Assembly (NCBI GenBank): GCA_937902665.1
Contig: CALELM010000045.1
Coordinates: 1 to 64,000, forward strand
Direction: 5' to 3'
DNA length: 64,000 nucleotides
Origin: an uncultured Selenomonadaceae bacterium
GTDB lineage: Bacteria > Bacillota > Negativicutes > Selenomonadales > Selenomonadaceae
A program made the position numbers and the translations under genes. Below, one piece after another: positions 52,879 through 61,756 of the stretch. Each line of letters opens with the position of its first letter. Positions within the stretch are counted from its first letter, which is position 1. The notes beneath the pieces are model-generated. The model saw nothing but the letters and a program-made list of their open reading frames with translations. It searched no databases and had not been told where the DNA came from.

Positions 52879-54408
52879 TTACAATGGAATATTTCCATGC
52901 TTCTTTGCGGGAGCGACCTCACGCTTGCTTGCAAGCGCATTCAGTGCCGTAATGATACGAGGACGCGTCTCGCTTGGCTCAATAACCATATCAACGTAAC
53001 CGCGTTCCGCTGCTTTGTATGGAGTAGCAAACTCATCCACATACTCTGCCGTCTTTGCATCTTTGTCCGGATCCTTGCGGAAAATAATATTTGCCGCACC
53101 AGCAGGTCCCATGACCGCAATCTCAGAAGTCGGCCATGCCATAACCTGATCCGCACCAAGCTCACGGCAGCACATAGCAATATAAGAACCGCCATACGCT
53201 TTGCGCGTGATCACCGTAACCTTCGGAACTGTTGCTTCACTGTATGCATACAGCATCTTTGCACCATGACGTATGATACCCGTATGCTCCTGATTTACAC
53301 CCGGCAGGAAGCCCGGAACATCAACAAGGTTGACCAGCGGGATATTGAACGCATCGCAGAAGCGAATGAAACGAGACGACTTATCTGATGCATCAACATC
53401 CAAGCAGCCTGCCATAACACTCGGCTGATTTGCGATAATACCTACGCTTCGGCCATCAAAACGAGCAAAGCAGCAAATGATGTTCGTTGCAAAATGCTCA
53501 TGAACCTCATAGAACTCGCCGTTATCGACCAAGGAACGAATGATATCCTTCATGTTGTACGGCGCATTCGGATTATCAGGAATCACCGTATTCAAGCTTT
53601 CATCCTGACGATTCGGATCATCGCCTGTTTCAACAATAGGAGCATCCTCCATATTGTTGCTTGGCAGGAAGGAAAGCAGGTAACGAATCTGCTTTATGCA
53701 ATCATCCTCGTCCTCTGCCGCAAAATGAGCGACACCGCTCTTGGAGTTGTGCGTCATAGCACCGCCCAAAGCTTCCGCAGTTACATCCTCAGCCGTAACG
53801 GACTTGATAACCGCAGGACCTGTGATGAACATCTGGCTCGTATTCTTCACCATATAAATGAAATCCGTAATGGCTGGCGAATAAACGGCACCGCCTGCAC
53901 ACGGTCCCATGATAACAGAAATCTGGGGAATTACTCCAGAAGCTGCCGTATTGCGATAGAAAATTCCAGCATAACCGGAAAGTGCATCAACTGCCTCCTG
54001 AATTCGAGCGCCGCCCGAATCATTGATTCCAATGCAAGGAGCTCCCATCTTCATTGCAAGATCCATGACCTTCCAAATCTTATGTGCGTGCTTCTCGCCA
54101 AGAGAACCGCCTTCCACCGTAAAGTCCTGCGCAAACGCATAAACTAATCGCCCATCAACTGTACCGTAACCCGTTACAACGCCCTCGCCCGGAAGTTCTT
54201 TCTTCTCCTGACCAAAATTCGTGCAACGATGCTTCATGAACATGTCAAGCTCTACGAAGGTGTTCTCATCAAAAAGCTTTTCCAAACGCTCACGCGCCGT
54301 CATCTTGCCCTTTGCATGCTGTTTCTCGATACGAGATGCACCGCCGCCTTGCATGATATGTTCTTTCTTGGCTTTCATCAATTCAATCTTTTCCTGAACA
54401 GTAGCCAT
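52879..54408 (-). CDS. mmdA: Methylmalonyl-CoA decarboxylase alpha subunit (carboxyltransferase)
   Basis: A 509-residue carboxyltransferase of the crotonase-fold biotin-dependent family. It moves the carboxyl group from methylmalonyl-CoA to biotin. Both CT halves are visible: GINDSGGARIQEAV and IMGPCAGGAVYSPA in the N half, and FLPGVNQEHTGIIRHGAKMLYAY and ITRKAYGGSYIAM in the C half. The length equals that of the Veillonella alpha subunit as I recall it. TAGGAGG precedes the ATG. Propionyl- or acetyl-CoA carboxylase alpha chains are close relatives, so the assignment depends on the neighbouring epimerase and mutase genes. Confidence 0.92.
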   Translation of the reverse strand: MATVQEKIELMKAKKEHIMQGGGASRIEKQHAKGKMTARERLEKLFDENTFVELDMFMKHRCTNFGQEKKELPGEGVVTGYGTVDGRLVYAFAQDFTVEGGSLGEKHAHKIWKVMDLAMKMGAPCIGINDSGGARIQEAVDALSGYAGIFYRNTAASGVIPQISVIMGPCAGGAVYSPAITDFIYMVKNTSQMFITGPAVIKSVTAEDVTAEALGGAMTHNSKSGVAHFAAEDEDDCIKQIRYLLSFLPSNNMEDAPIVETGDDPNRQDESLNTVIPDNPNAPYNMKDIIRSLVDNGEFYEVHEHFATNIICCFARFDGRSVGIIANQPSVMAGCLDVDASDKSSRFIRFCDAFNIPLVNLVDVPGFLPGVNQEHTGIIRHGAKMLYAYSEATVPKVTVITRKAYGGSYIAMCCRELGADQVMAWPTSEIAVMGPAGAANIIFRKDPDKDAKTAEYVDEFATPYKAAERGYVDMVIEPSETRPRIITALNALASKREVAPAKKHGNIPL

Positions 54409-54544
54409 TTCATACCTCCTAAATAGCTAAACACAGCATTCCTTCTTGCAAGTGATATACACCAGCAACTAATTTACCCTAAGGAAGCACGGATTCATTT
54501 CTGTATACAGAATCAATCCGTACTGCCCTAGCCGATAAATGCAA

Positions 54545-54958
54545 TCAGTCGCGCTGGCAAAGTTCAAGGAGAACACCATGCGAAGCCTTTGGATGAACGA
54601 AAGCTATCTTTGCTCCGCCTGCACCCTTGCGAGGAGCCTCGTCAATCAAACGAACACCCTTTTCCTTGAGATCAGCCAAAGCTGCTTCGATATCGTCCAC
54701 ACGAAGAGCAATGTGCTGGATACCACCGCGACCGCCGTTCTTCTCAATGAACTTTGCGATAGGGGAAGTCTCGTCCGTTGCTGCCAAAAGCTCGATCTCG
54801 CTGCCATTCGGCGTTGGGTAGAAACCAGTCGTAACCTTCTGCTCTGCTACTGTTTCCTCTCCTGTCGATGCCAACCCAAGAGTTTCCCAAAAAGAACCTA
54901 CCTCCTTGAGATCTCCCACTGCAATACCAATATGATCTACACCTAAAACCTTGAACAT
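54545..54958 (-). CDS. mce: Methylmalonyl-CoA epimerase
   Basis: Interconverts the R and S forms of methylmalonyl-CoA, linking the mutase to the decarboxylase. The 137-residue glyoxalase-fold protein shows the metal-site motifs VDHIGIAV (His), GIQHIALRVDD (His) and the late HGVLLELCQ (Glu). AGGAGG precedes the ATG. It lies between mmdA and the meaB-type GTPase gene. Confidence 0.96.
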   Translation of the reverse strand: MFKVLGVDHIGIAVGDLKEVGSFWETLGLASTGEETVAEQKVTTGFYPTPNGSEIELLAATDETSPIAKFIEKNGGRGGIQHIALRVDDIEAALADLKEKGVRLIDEAPRKGAGGAKIAFVHPKASHGVLLELCQRD

Positions 54959-54998
54959 ATAAATTACCTCCTATGCTTTAATTGTCTACGGATAGCTG

Positions 54999-55937
54999 CT
55001 ACTTCAGCATTTCCTTCAAAATGCTCTGCACGGTCGTATACGGATCTGCCTCATGGCTACGGAATTTCTCAACATATCCATCCAAGCGTCCCGTATCGAC
55101 AATCTTGCTCTTGATATACTTGCTGACATCACTGCCAAGGATATCCAGCATCTCGTTCTTTGCACGCTTCGTGCGACGTTCTGCCAAAATTCCCTTTTCC
55201 GTAATATACTCCCTATGCTTTTGTACATTCGACACAAGTTCGGAAATTCCTTCTCCTTGATTGGCAACAACTTTTTGAATTGGCGGTCGCCAGTCAGTCA
55301 TCAAGCTGTCAAGGTCCAGCATCATATTGATTTCACGCACCAGCTTGTCCGCACCGTCCAGATCCGACTTGTTGATCGTGAACAGGTCTCCAATCTCCAA
55401 AATACCTGCCTTGATTGCCTGAATGTCATCCCCCATGCCAGGAATCAGCACAACCATAGTAGTATCAGCAGCCTTGACAATATCCACCTCAGACTGTCCA
55501 ACGCCAACCGTTTCAACAATAATAATATCCTTGCCAAATGCATCCATTGCCTTGACCGCATCTGCTGTCTTGTGCGAAAGCCCGCCGAGACTCCCGCGCG
55601 TACCCATACTGCGGATAAAAACGCCCTCGTCCATAGTCAATGCATTCATGCGGATACGGTCACCCAGAATAGCGCCGCCCGTAAACGGACTCGTAGGATC
55701 AACGGCAATAATTCCGACCGTCTTTCCCTGCTTGCGATATTCCTTTGCGATTTTGTCCGTCAATGTGCTTTTTCCTGCTCCTGGAGGACCTGTGATACCA
55801 AGAACATAAGCATGCCCCGTATGAGGATAAAGCTTCGTCATGATCTCCGTTGCTTCCTCATATTCATTCTCAATGGCAGTAATCGCTCTCGAAAGTGCCA
55901 GTCGATTGCCTTTCAAAAGTTCTTCTGCTATATCCAT
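54999..55937 (-). CDS. meaB: MeaB/ArgK-type methylmalonyl-CoA mutase-associated GTPase
   Basis: A G3E-family GTPase that protects or reloads the B12-dependent mutase. The 312-residue protein has the P-loop TGPPGAGKST near residue 50, DPTSPFTGGAILGDRIRM, ETVGVGQSE (switch region) and NKSDL (G4). It lies between the mutase B12 subunit and the epimerase. A terminator upstream implies its own promoter, which I could not identify. Confidence 0.95.
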   Translation of the reverse strand: MDIAEELLKGNRLALSRAITAIENEYEEATEIMTKLYPHTGHAYVLGITGPPGAGKSTLTDKIAKEYRKQGKTVGIIAVDPTSPFTGGAILGDRIRMNALTMDEGVFIRSMGTRGSLGGLSHKTADAVKAMDAFGKDIIIVETVGVGQSEVDIVKAADTTMVVLIPGMGDDIQAIKAGILEIGDLFTINKSDLDGADKLVREINMMLDLDSLMTDWRPPIQKVVANQGEGISELVSNVQKHREYITEKGILAERRTKRAKNEMLDILGSDVSKYIKSKIVDTGRLDGYVEKFRSHEADPYTTVQSILKEMLK

Positions 55938-55982
55938 TCCTTCACCACCTTTGCAAATGATTCTATAAATTCTCTCTCATGC

Positions 55983-56023
55983 AAAAAATGGATGACGGCA
56001 GCAGAACGCTGCTGTCACCCATC
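55983..56023 (-). terminator. Terminator after the mutase B12 subunit
   Basis: On the minus strand GATGGGTGACAGCAG and CTGCTGCCGTCATC form a long stem (small asymmetry) around a 4-base loop, followed by TTTTTT. It divides the propionate genes into two transcripts. Confidence 0.85.
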
Positions 56024-56048
56024 ACTTGCCAACTATTTTAGCCTGAAA

Positions 56049-56444
56049 TCAAAGCTTCACGTTTGCCTTGATGAACTCGACAGTACTAGAGGTCGGAGTG
56101 CCAGGCGTAAACACCTCAGCAATCCCAGCTTCCTTGAGTGCAGGAATATCACTCTCAGGAATTACGCCGCCACCGATAATCAACACATCCTTCAATCCCT
56201 TTTCACGAACGAGTTTTACAACAGCCGGGAAAAGATGCGGATGCGCACCCGACAAAATAGAGAGTGCAACAACGTTGACGTCCTCCTGAAGAGCAGCCTC
56301 AGCAATCTGCTCCGGAGTCTGGCGAAGACCTGTATAAATAACCTCAAAACCAGCATCGCGCAAAGCACGCGCAACTACCTTGGCACCGCGATCATGACCA
56401 TCCAAACCCGGTTTTGCAACTAATACCCTGATTTTCTTTTCCAT
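56049..56444 (-). CDS. Methylmalonyl-CoA mutase B12-binding subunit
   Basis: A 131-residue cobalamin-binding domain as a separate protein. The base-off/His-on motif D-x-H-x2-G is present as DGHDRG (Asp15, His17, Gly20), with the downstream SILSGAH and GGGVIP loops that hold the nucleotide tail. It must pair with the catalytic subunit encoded just upstream. The ATG at 56444 follows GGAGGG at nine bases; a TTG two codons earlier is less well spaced. Confidence 0.94.
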   Translation of the reverse strand: MEKKIRVLVAKPGLDGHDRGAKVVARALRDAGFEVIYTGLRQTPEQIAEAALQEDVNVVALSILSGAHPHLFPAVVKLVREKGLKDVLIIGGGVIPESDIPALKEAGIAEVFTPGTPTSSTVEFIKANVKL

Positions 56445-56490
56445 TTTCAAAATCCCTCCAAGATTGATTCAGATACAAAGAAATCATAAA

Positions 56491-58137
56491 TCAAAGATTT
56501 ACATGTGCCTCGTACTCACCAAACACTTCACGCATAACACCGCAAATCTCACCAAGCGTTGCATAGGTCTTGACAGCAGCAAGGATATGCGGCATGAGAT
56601 TTTCATTCTCATCCTCGCAAGCCTTCTTGAGGTCAGCAAGCGCAGACTTGACCGCATCATTGTCACGCTTTGCCTTCATTGCCTCAACCTTTGCCTTCTG
56701 CTTCTCGCCAACAGACGCATCAACACGGAGAAGGTTCTTCGGTGCTTCTTCCTCAATCTGGAACTTATTGACACCAACGATAGTGCGTGCACCGGACTCT
56801 ACATCCATCTGCCACTTGTAAGCGCTGTCCTGAATCTCCTTCTGGATATAGCCCTTCTCAATAGCAGCAACTGCACCGCCCATCTCGTCAATCTTCTTGA
56901 TATACTCCCAAGCCTCAGCTTCAATCTTGTTCGTCATTGCCTCTACATAATAGGAGCCTGCAAGCGGATCAATGACATCAGCAAGACCGCTCTCATACGC
57001 AACAATCTGCTGCGTACGGAGTGCAATCATAACCGATTCCTCTGTTGGGAGAGCCAATGCCTCATCACGGGAATTCGTATGGAGGGACTGCGTACCGCCC
57101 ATAACAGCAGCTGCCGTCTGCAATGCAACACGAACGATGTTGTTGTTCGGCTGCTGTGCCGTCAGCATAGAACCAGCTGTCTGCGTATGAACGCGAAGCA
57201 TCATGGACTTCGGCTTCTGCGCATGGAAACGTTCCTTCATGACCTTTGCCCAAACACGACGGGATGCACGGAACTTAGCAACTTCCTCCAATACATTGTT
57301 GTGCGCATTCCAGAAGAAGGAAAGCCTGCCTGCAAAGTCATCGACATTCAAGCCTGCCTTGATGGCAGCCTCAACGTATGCAATACCATCAGCAATCGTA
57401 AATGCAATTTCCTGAGAAGCCGTAGAACCTGCCTCGCGGATATGATATCCGGAAATAGAGATTGTATTCCACTTCGGCACATTCTTGGAGCAATACTCAA
57501 AGATATTCGTAATCAAACGCATAGACGGACGAGGAGGGAAAATATACGTTCCACGAGCCGCATATTCCTTCAGGATATCATTCTGGATAGTACCCTTCAG
57601 CTGATCTGCCGAAACGCCCTGCTTCTCTGCTACAGCAATGTACATAGCAAGCAAGACGGAGGCAGGTGCGTTGATTGTCATGGAAGTAGACACCTTGCCA
57701 AGGTCAATCTTGTCAAAGAGGATTTCCATATCTGCCAATGAGTCAATAGCAACGCCGACCTTGCCGACCTCGCCCTCGGAAATTGGATCCGTGGAATCAT
57801 AGCCAATCTGCGTTGGAAGGTCAAATGCGCAGGAAAGCCCCGTAGCACCAGACTCAATCAAATAGCGATAACGCTTATTGGACTCTTCTGCCGTAGAGAA
57901 GCCTGCATACATGCGCATCGTCCAAAAACGACCGCGATACATCGTCGGCTGCACACCGCGCGTATACGGATAAGCTCCCGGGAAATTGATCTCATCTGCA
58001 TAGTCCGTATCCTTAATGTCAAGCGGCGTATAAATGCGCTGCTCAGGAAGGTTGTTGCGCTCCGGGAAACGTGCGATAGCCTTCTCAACACTGGCCTGAT
58101 ACTTATCGAGCTCAGCCTGAATCTTTTCATTGCTCAT
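56491..58137 (-). CDS. Methylmalonyl-CoA mutase catalytic subunit
   Basis: Rearranges succinyl-CoA to (R)-methylmalonyl-CoA using adenosylcobalamin. The 548-residue protein is the catalytic TIM-barrel part only (YPYTRGVQPTMYRGRFWTMRMYAGF near the start, then SGYHIREAGSTASQEIAFT, LSFFWNAHNN and GGTQSLHTNSRDEAL); the B12-binding domain is a separate gene downstream. This alpha/small-subunit split is seen in archaea and some anaerobes. AGGAGGA precedes the ATG. It lies after the CoA-transferase gene. Confidence 0.96.
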   Translation of the reverse strand: MSNEKIQAELDKYQASVEKAIARFPERNNLPEQRIYTPLDIKDTDYADEINFPGAYPYTRGVQPTMYRGRFWTMRMYAGFSTAEESNKRYRYLIESGATGLSCAFDLPTQIGYDSTDPISEGEVGKVGVAIDSLADMEILFDKIDLGKVSTSMTINAPASVLLAMYIAVAEKQGVSADQLKGTIQNDILKEYAARGTYIFPPRPSMRLITNIFEYCSKNVPKWNTISISGYHIREAGSTASQEIAFTIADGIAYVEAAIKAGLNVDDFAGRLSFFWNAHNNVLEEVAKFRASRRVWAKVMKERFHAQKPKSMMLRVHTQTAGSMLTAQQPNNNIVRVALQTAAAVMGGTQSLHTNSRDEALALPTEESVMIALRTQQIVAYESGLADVIDPLAGSYYVEAMTNKIEAEAWEYIKKIDEMGGAVAAIEKGYIQKEIQDSAYKWQMDVESGARTIVGVNKFQIEEEAPKNLLRVDASVGEKQKAKVEAMKAKRDNDAVKSALADLKKACEDENENLMPHILAAVKTYATLGEICGVMREVFGEYEAHVNL

Positions 58138-58265
58138 GATGAAAATTCCTCCTGTTATTCAGTTCATTCTATAATATGGGCACCTCTATCATTTTGAGAT
58201 ACCCTATGTATGCGTTGCAATACCTACCCATACTGCAATCCAAACGTGTCACGCAAAACGAATGC

Positions 58266-59768
58266 TTATTTCTTCATTGAACCGCTTTCCACAAACCTCT
58301 GGTGGAAGGAAAGGGACTCCTCAAGAATATGTGGGGTATGTGCATGTTTTGTTGCCTCATCTGCCCGCTTGTAATAATCCAGCAGCATTGGCTTGTAATC
58401 CGGATGTGCGCAATTATTGATAATCTCAAGAGCACGCTCACGAGGAGCCTTGCCGCGAAGATCTGCTATTCCCTGCTCCGTAATGATGATATCTACATCA
58501 TGCTCTGTATGATCAATATGAGAACACATCGGAACGACAGAGGAAATAGCCCCGTTCTTTGCAATCGACGGTGTATAGAAAATCGTCAGATATGCATTGC
58601 GCGCAAAGTCTCCGCTCCCACCAATACCGTTCATCATCTTCGTGCCCGCAATATGCGTCGAATTTACATTGCCATAAATATCAACTTCAATCGCCGTATT
58701 CATAGCAATAACACCAAGGCGATGCACCACCTCCGGACTGTTGGAAATTTCCTCAGGACGCAGGAGCAAATACTTTTTATACTTTGCAACGTCCTTATAG
58801 AAACGTGCCATGCCTTCCGGCGATGGGGAGAATGCCGTACCGGATGCAAAATTCAGCTTTCCTGCATCGATAAGATCCAGCATGCCATCCTGAATGACCT
58901 CAGTGTAAACCGTCAAATCCTTTAAATCAGAATCAACAAAACCAGCGATAACTGCATTTGCTACGTTGCCAACGCCAGACTGCAATGGAAGAAGATTCTC
59001 CGGCATGCGGCCTGCTTCAATTTCCTTTTGCAGGAACTCCAGCGTGAATGCAGACATCTTCTTGGAATTCTCATCGATTGCAGAGAGCGGGCGCGTATGA
59101 TCCGGTATATCGCAAGGAACGATATACAAAATCTTTTCTGGCGTACATGGAATGTACTGCGTACCGACACGATCATCTGCCTTCACGATAGGAATCGGCT
59201 GGCGATTGGGCGGATCCATAGGAATATACACGTCATGCATCCCCTCAAGATCAAGAGGCTGCGTCGTATTCACCTCAACAATAACCTTGTCTGCCGACTG
59301 CACATAAGATGCCGCATTTCCCAGGGAAGTCGTAGGAACAATGTTGCCCTCTTCCGTAATAGCGCAAGCCTCCACAACAGCAACATCGATCTTGCCAAGA
59401 TAGCCGCAACGGCTAAGCTGTGCAGACTCCGACAAATGCAGATCCAAATAATTTACCGAACCATCATTGATCTCGTTTCTCAAAATCTTATCCGTCTGAT
59501 ATGGAAGACGCTTCTTGATGCCATGAACCTCTGCCAGCACATCATCCAACTCCGGTCCCGTAGAAGCACCTGTCCACAGATTGATGGAAAATGCCTCCTT
59601 CTTCATTCTTTCTGCAAGGGCAAGCGGTACAGCCTTTGGATAAGACGAAGCTGTAAAGCCACTCGTTGCAACATTCATTCCCGGCTTGAAAAATGTTGCC
59701 GCTTCTTCCGCCGACACGATTTTTGCCTGCAACTCCTTGTTGCGAACACGATCGAGAATATCAAGCAT
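58266..59768 (-). CDS. Succinate/propionyl-CoA CoA-transferase (acetyl-CoA hydrolase family)
   Basis: A class-I CoA-transferase that moves CoA from propionyl-CoA to succinate, or from acetyl-CoA to another acid, releasing propionate and regenerating succinyl-CoA. The 500-residue protein has the active-site Glu in VYTEVIQDG, the glycine loop GIGGSGDF and the family motif GIADLRGK. The ATG at 59768 follows GGGAGGA at six bases; the extension to 59858 covers an inverted-repeat region and was rejected. It heads the propionate gene run, which makes the succinate-propionyl pair the best guess for its substrates. Confidence 0.9.
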   Translation of the reverse strand: MLDILDRVRNKELQAKIVSAEEAATFFKPGMNVATSGFTASSYPKAVPLALAERMKKEAFSINLWTGASTGPELDDVLAEVHGIKKRLPYQTDKILRNEINDGSVNYLDLHLSESAQLSRCGYLGKIDVAVVEACAITEEGNIVPTTSLGNAASYVQSADKVIVEVNTTQPLDLEGMHDVYIPMDPPNRQPIPIVKADDRVGTQYIPCTPEKILYIVPCDIPDHTRPLSAIDENSKKMSAFTLEFLQKEIEAGRMPENLLPLQSGVGNVANAVIAGFVDSDLKDLTVYTEVIQDGMLDLIDAGKLNFASGTAFSPSPEGMARFYKDVAKYKKYLLLRPEEISNSPEVVHRLGVIAMNTAIEVDIYGNVNSTHIAGTKMMNGIGGSGDFARNAYLTIFYTPSIAKNGAISSVVPMCSHIDHTEHDVDIIITEQGIADLRGKAPRERALEIINNCAHPDYKPMLLDYYKRADEATKHAHTPHILEESLSFHQRFVESGSMKK

Positions 59769-59783
59769 TGAAAATCCTCCCTC

Positions 59784-59849
59784 ATCGGTTTTACCGATCA
59801 TTTTTTTAAAATGCATAATACAACAAAAATTTTGTATTTTCAGTTGTAT
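59784..59849. promoter_or_regulatory. Inverted repeats upstream of the propionate genes
   Basis: ATACAAC (59818-59824) pairs with GTTGTAT (59843-59849), enclosing a second palindrome (ACAAAA-A-TTTTGT). A third, ATCGGT-TTT-ACCGAT (59784-59798), abuts the ribosome site of the CoA-transferase gene. Their placement suggests operators, but no known regulator is matched. Confidence 0.45.
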
Positions 59850-59891
59850 AGAACGCATTTATCATACCCATAAAATAATGATATCACGCAC

Positions 59892-59923
59892 AAAAAAAGC
59901 CGTCAAGTCAGTTTTGACGGCTT
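59892..59923 (-). terminator. Terminator of the O-antigen-ligase-like gene
   Basis: AAAGCCGTCAA and TTGACGGCTTT form an 11-bp stem with a short loop. The minus strand continues with TTTT, so it ends the valS-folC-ligase run. Confidence 0.9.
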
Positions 59924-59992
59924 TGATATTATTTTGTCACATTCTAAGAATTTTTAACAGAAGTGACTTGACATGATGTTTTTGAATGAATT

Positions 59993-61756
59993 TCAATCCT
60001 CAACCCTTTCCAATGAAACGGCCTTCATATTGGAGCTGCTGTTCTCCTCCATCCCTATGCAGGTCATGGAAAGTGCTGCCAACATCCAAAAAAACATGGA
60101 CGTAGGGATATTGAACAAGACATCATCCGTAATTCCGTTCAAAGCTACAGAAACAAAAGCCAGTCCAATTCCAAGAACAACTCCCGCACGAAGGGAAAGT
60201 GCATCCCAGCTGGATAATTCTGCTCGAATGTCAACAGAAGCTATACTCCCCTGCTCATGCAGGGCTGCATCTTCCGTCTCAAACTCCTTCCTCACTGCTT
60301 CCAATGCTTTTACGGCTTCCTCATTCTCTCTGGGTTCCTTCCGCGGTGCAGTGCTTGAAGCTCCTTTTTCCTCCTTCTCCTCTGTCACTGTCTCAGAAGC
60401 TTTCTGTTTCTCCTGCGAATCTTCCTCAGCCGCAGAAACCACTGGCTTCTCCTCCGAATCTTCATCCACCGCAGAAGGCTCAGGCTTCTCCTGCAAATTC
60501 TCCTCCGTTATTGCCTTAGTGCTTTCTTCCTGTTCAGCTTCTTCCACGGTTTCACAGGCTTCCTCTTGTTCTTTTGCCGCTTTCTTCTCTGCTTCCAACG
60601 GAGCAGTTGCCGATTCCATCAAGCCTTCCGCACTGGCTACTTCTTCCTTTGCGCCAGTTTCCTCTATTGCTCCCGCAGCTTCTGGCTTTGGAAAAATCCT
60701 TGCCCGCAAGGATTTGAACATCGTCCCAAAGAAATACCAAAAGAACGCGCCGCCGCCTGCAATGCCAATTTCAGCCATATAATTCAAGTAAACATTATGC
60801 GCATGAACGATTTTGATGTATTCCCCCTGCATATAAAAATCATATTTAGGGTACACCATCCAATACGCTCCCCAGCCAATCCCCAAGAAGGGATGATCCT
60901 GTATCATGGCTATCGTTGCTTCCCAAAATGCCAAACGCATTTCCGCCGAGGTATCTACCTTCGTAAAAACAGATGTCAACCGTTCATAAAGAGCTGCATC
61001 AAAAAGCAGCATCGCACCGCCTGCCAATACACAGAAAAGAAGTATCCTCCAATCCTTAAACATTCCATAAACGGCAAGAATGACAGCAATCGTCAGGCAT
61101 GCCCCTCTCGCATAGGTCATGGCAAGGCAGGCTGCCATCATCAGCATGACGCAAAGCAAAAAAATACGCTGTACCCTGTTTGCGCACTTCACAAATACAC
61201 CCAAGGCAATACAAATTGTCATGTCCAGATAACCGGCTAAAATGTTCGGATTTTCCCAAGTAGAAAAAACACGTTTCCTAAGCTCTGGAAAAGCTTCACC
61301 ATCTACCCATCGCATTTCAGAGGTATCAATTCCAAAAACATACTGAAAATATCCGTAAAGCACCACGAAAAGTGCAGATAAGCACATTGCCGCTGCAATC
61401 TTTTTCAGCTGTTCTGTATTGCTCACATTCTGCCCAACCAGCAGATAGGTCAAAGCATAAACGCCGACCAAATTATAGTAATTGTAAAAGCTAAATCCGC
61501 AATCCGGCGAAACAAGAATAGATACCGCTCCCAAAACCACAAAAATCGTAACAGGAACATCAAATGGAAGCTGGCGAAACTTCATTTCTTTAACCTTGTA
61601 CTTCTTCCAAGCCGTAAGACCGATTCCCAAAAGCAAGGCAACCTTTGCCGCTTCAGGAAAAAGAGGTATCAAAAAAGCCTCTGCCACAATGGTCCAAAGA
61701 ATCCACTTGTCCAATCGCCGAAGCTGGCTTTGACGGCGAATTTCCTCAAAGGTCAT
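59993..61756 (-). CDS. O-antigen ligase/polymerase-like membrane protein with acidic insert
   Basis: A 587-residue polytopic protein of the Wzy/WaaL (O-antigen ligase) superfamily. About ten membrane helices occupy residues 15-345, with the family's large periplasmic loop and HAHNVYLNYMAEIGIAG motif near 318. Residues about 356-512 form a very acidic, Glu/Ala-rich low-complexity insert, followed by two more helices (about 522-570). Likely role: ligation or polymerisation of a surface glycan in the cell envelope (family inference). The ATG overlaps the folC stop as ATGA. No other surface-polysaccharide genes are visible in the window. Confidence 0.8.
   Translation of the reverse strand: MTFEEIRRQSQLRRLDKWILWTIVAEAFLIPLFPEAAKVALLLGIGLTAWKKYKVKEMKFRQLPFDVPVTIFVVLGAVSILVSPDCGFSFYNYYNLVGVYALTYLLVGQNVSNTEQLKKIAAAMCLSALFVVLYGYFQYVFGIDTSEMRWVDGEAFPELRKRVFSTWENPNILAGYLDMTICIALGVFVKCANRVQRIFLLCVMLMMAACLAMTYARGACLTIAVILAVYGMFKDWRILLFCVLAGGAMLLFDAALYERLTSVFTKVDTSAEMRLAFWEATIAMIQDHPFLGIGWGAYWMVYPKYDFYMQGEYIKIVHAHNVYLNYMAEIGIAGGGAFFWYFFGTMFKSLRARIFPKPEAAGAIEETGAKEEVASAEGLMESATAPLEAEKKAAKEQEEACETVEEAEQEESTKAITEENLQEKPEPSAVDEDSEEKPVVSAAEEDSQEKQKASETVTEEKEEKGASSTAPRKEPRENEEAVKALEAVRKEFETEDAALHEQGSIASVDIRAELSSWDALSLRAGVVLGIGLAFVSVALNGITDDVLFNIPTSMFFWMLAALSMTCIGMEENSSSNMKAVSLERVED

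Noticed and set aside
56464..57741. Long plus-strand open frame opposite the mutase
   Set aside because: Antisense shadow of the mutase catalytic subunit, Leu/Cys/Arg-rich without motifs.
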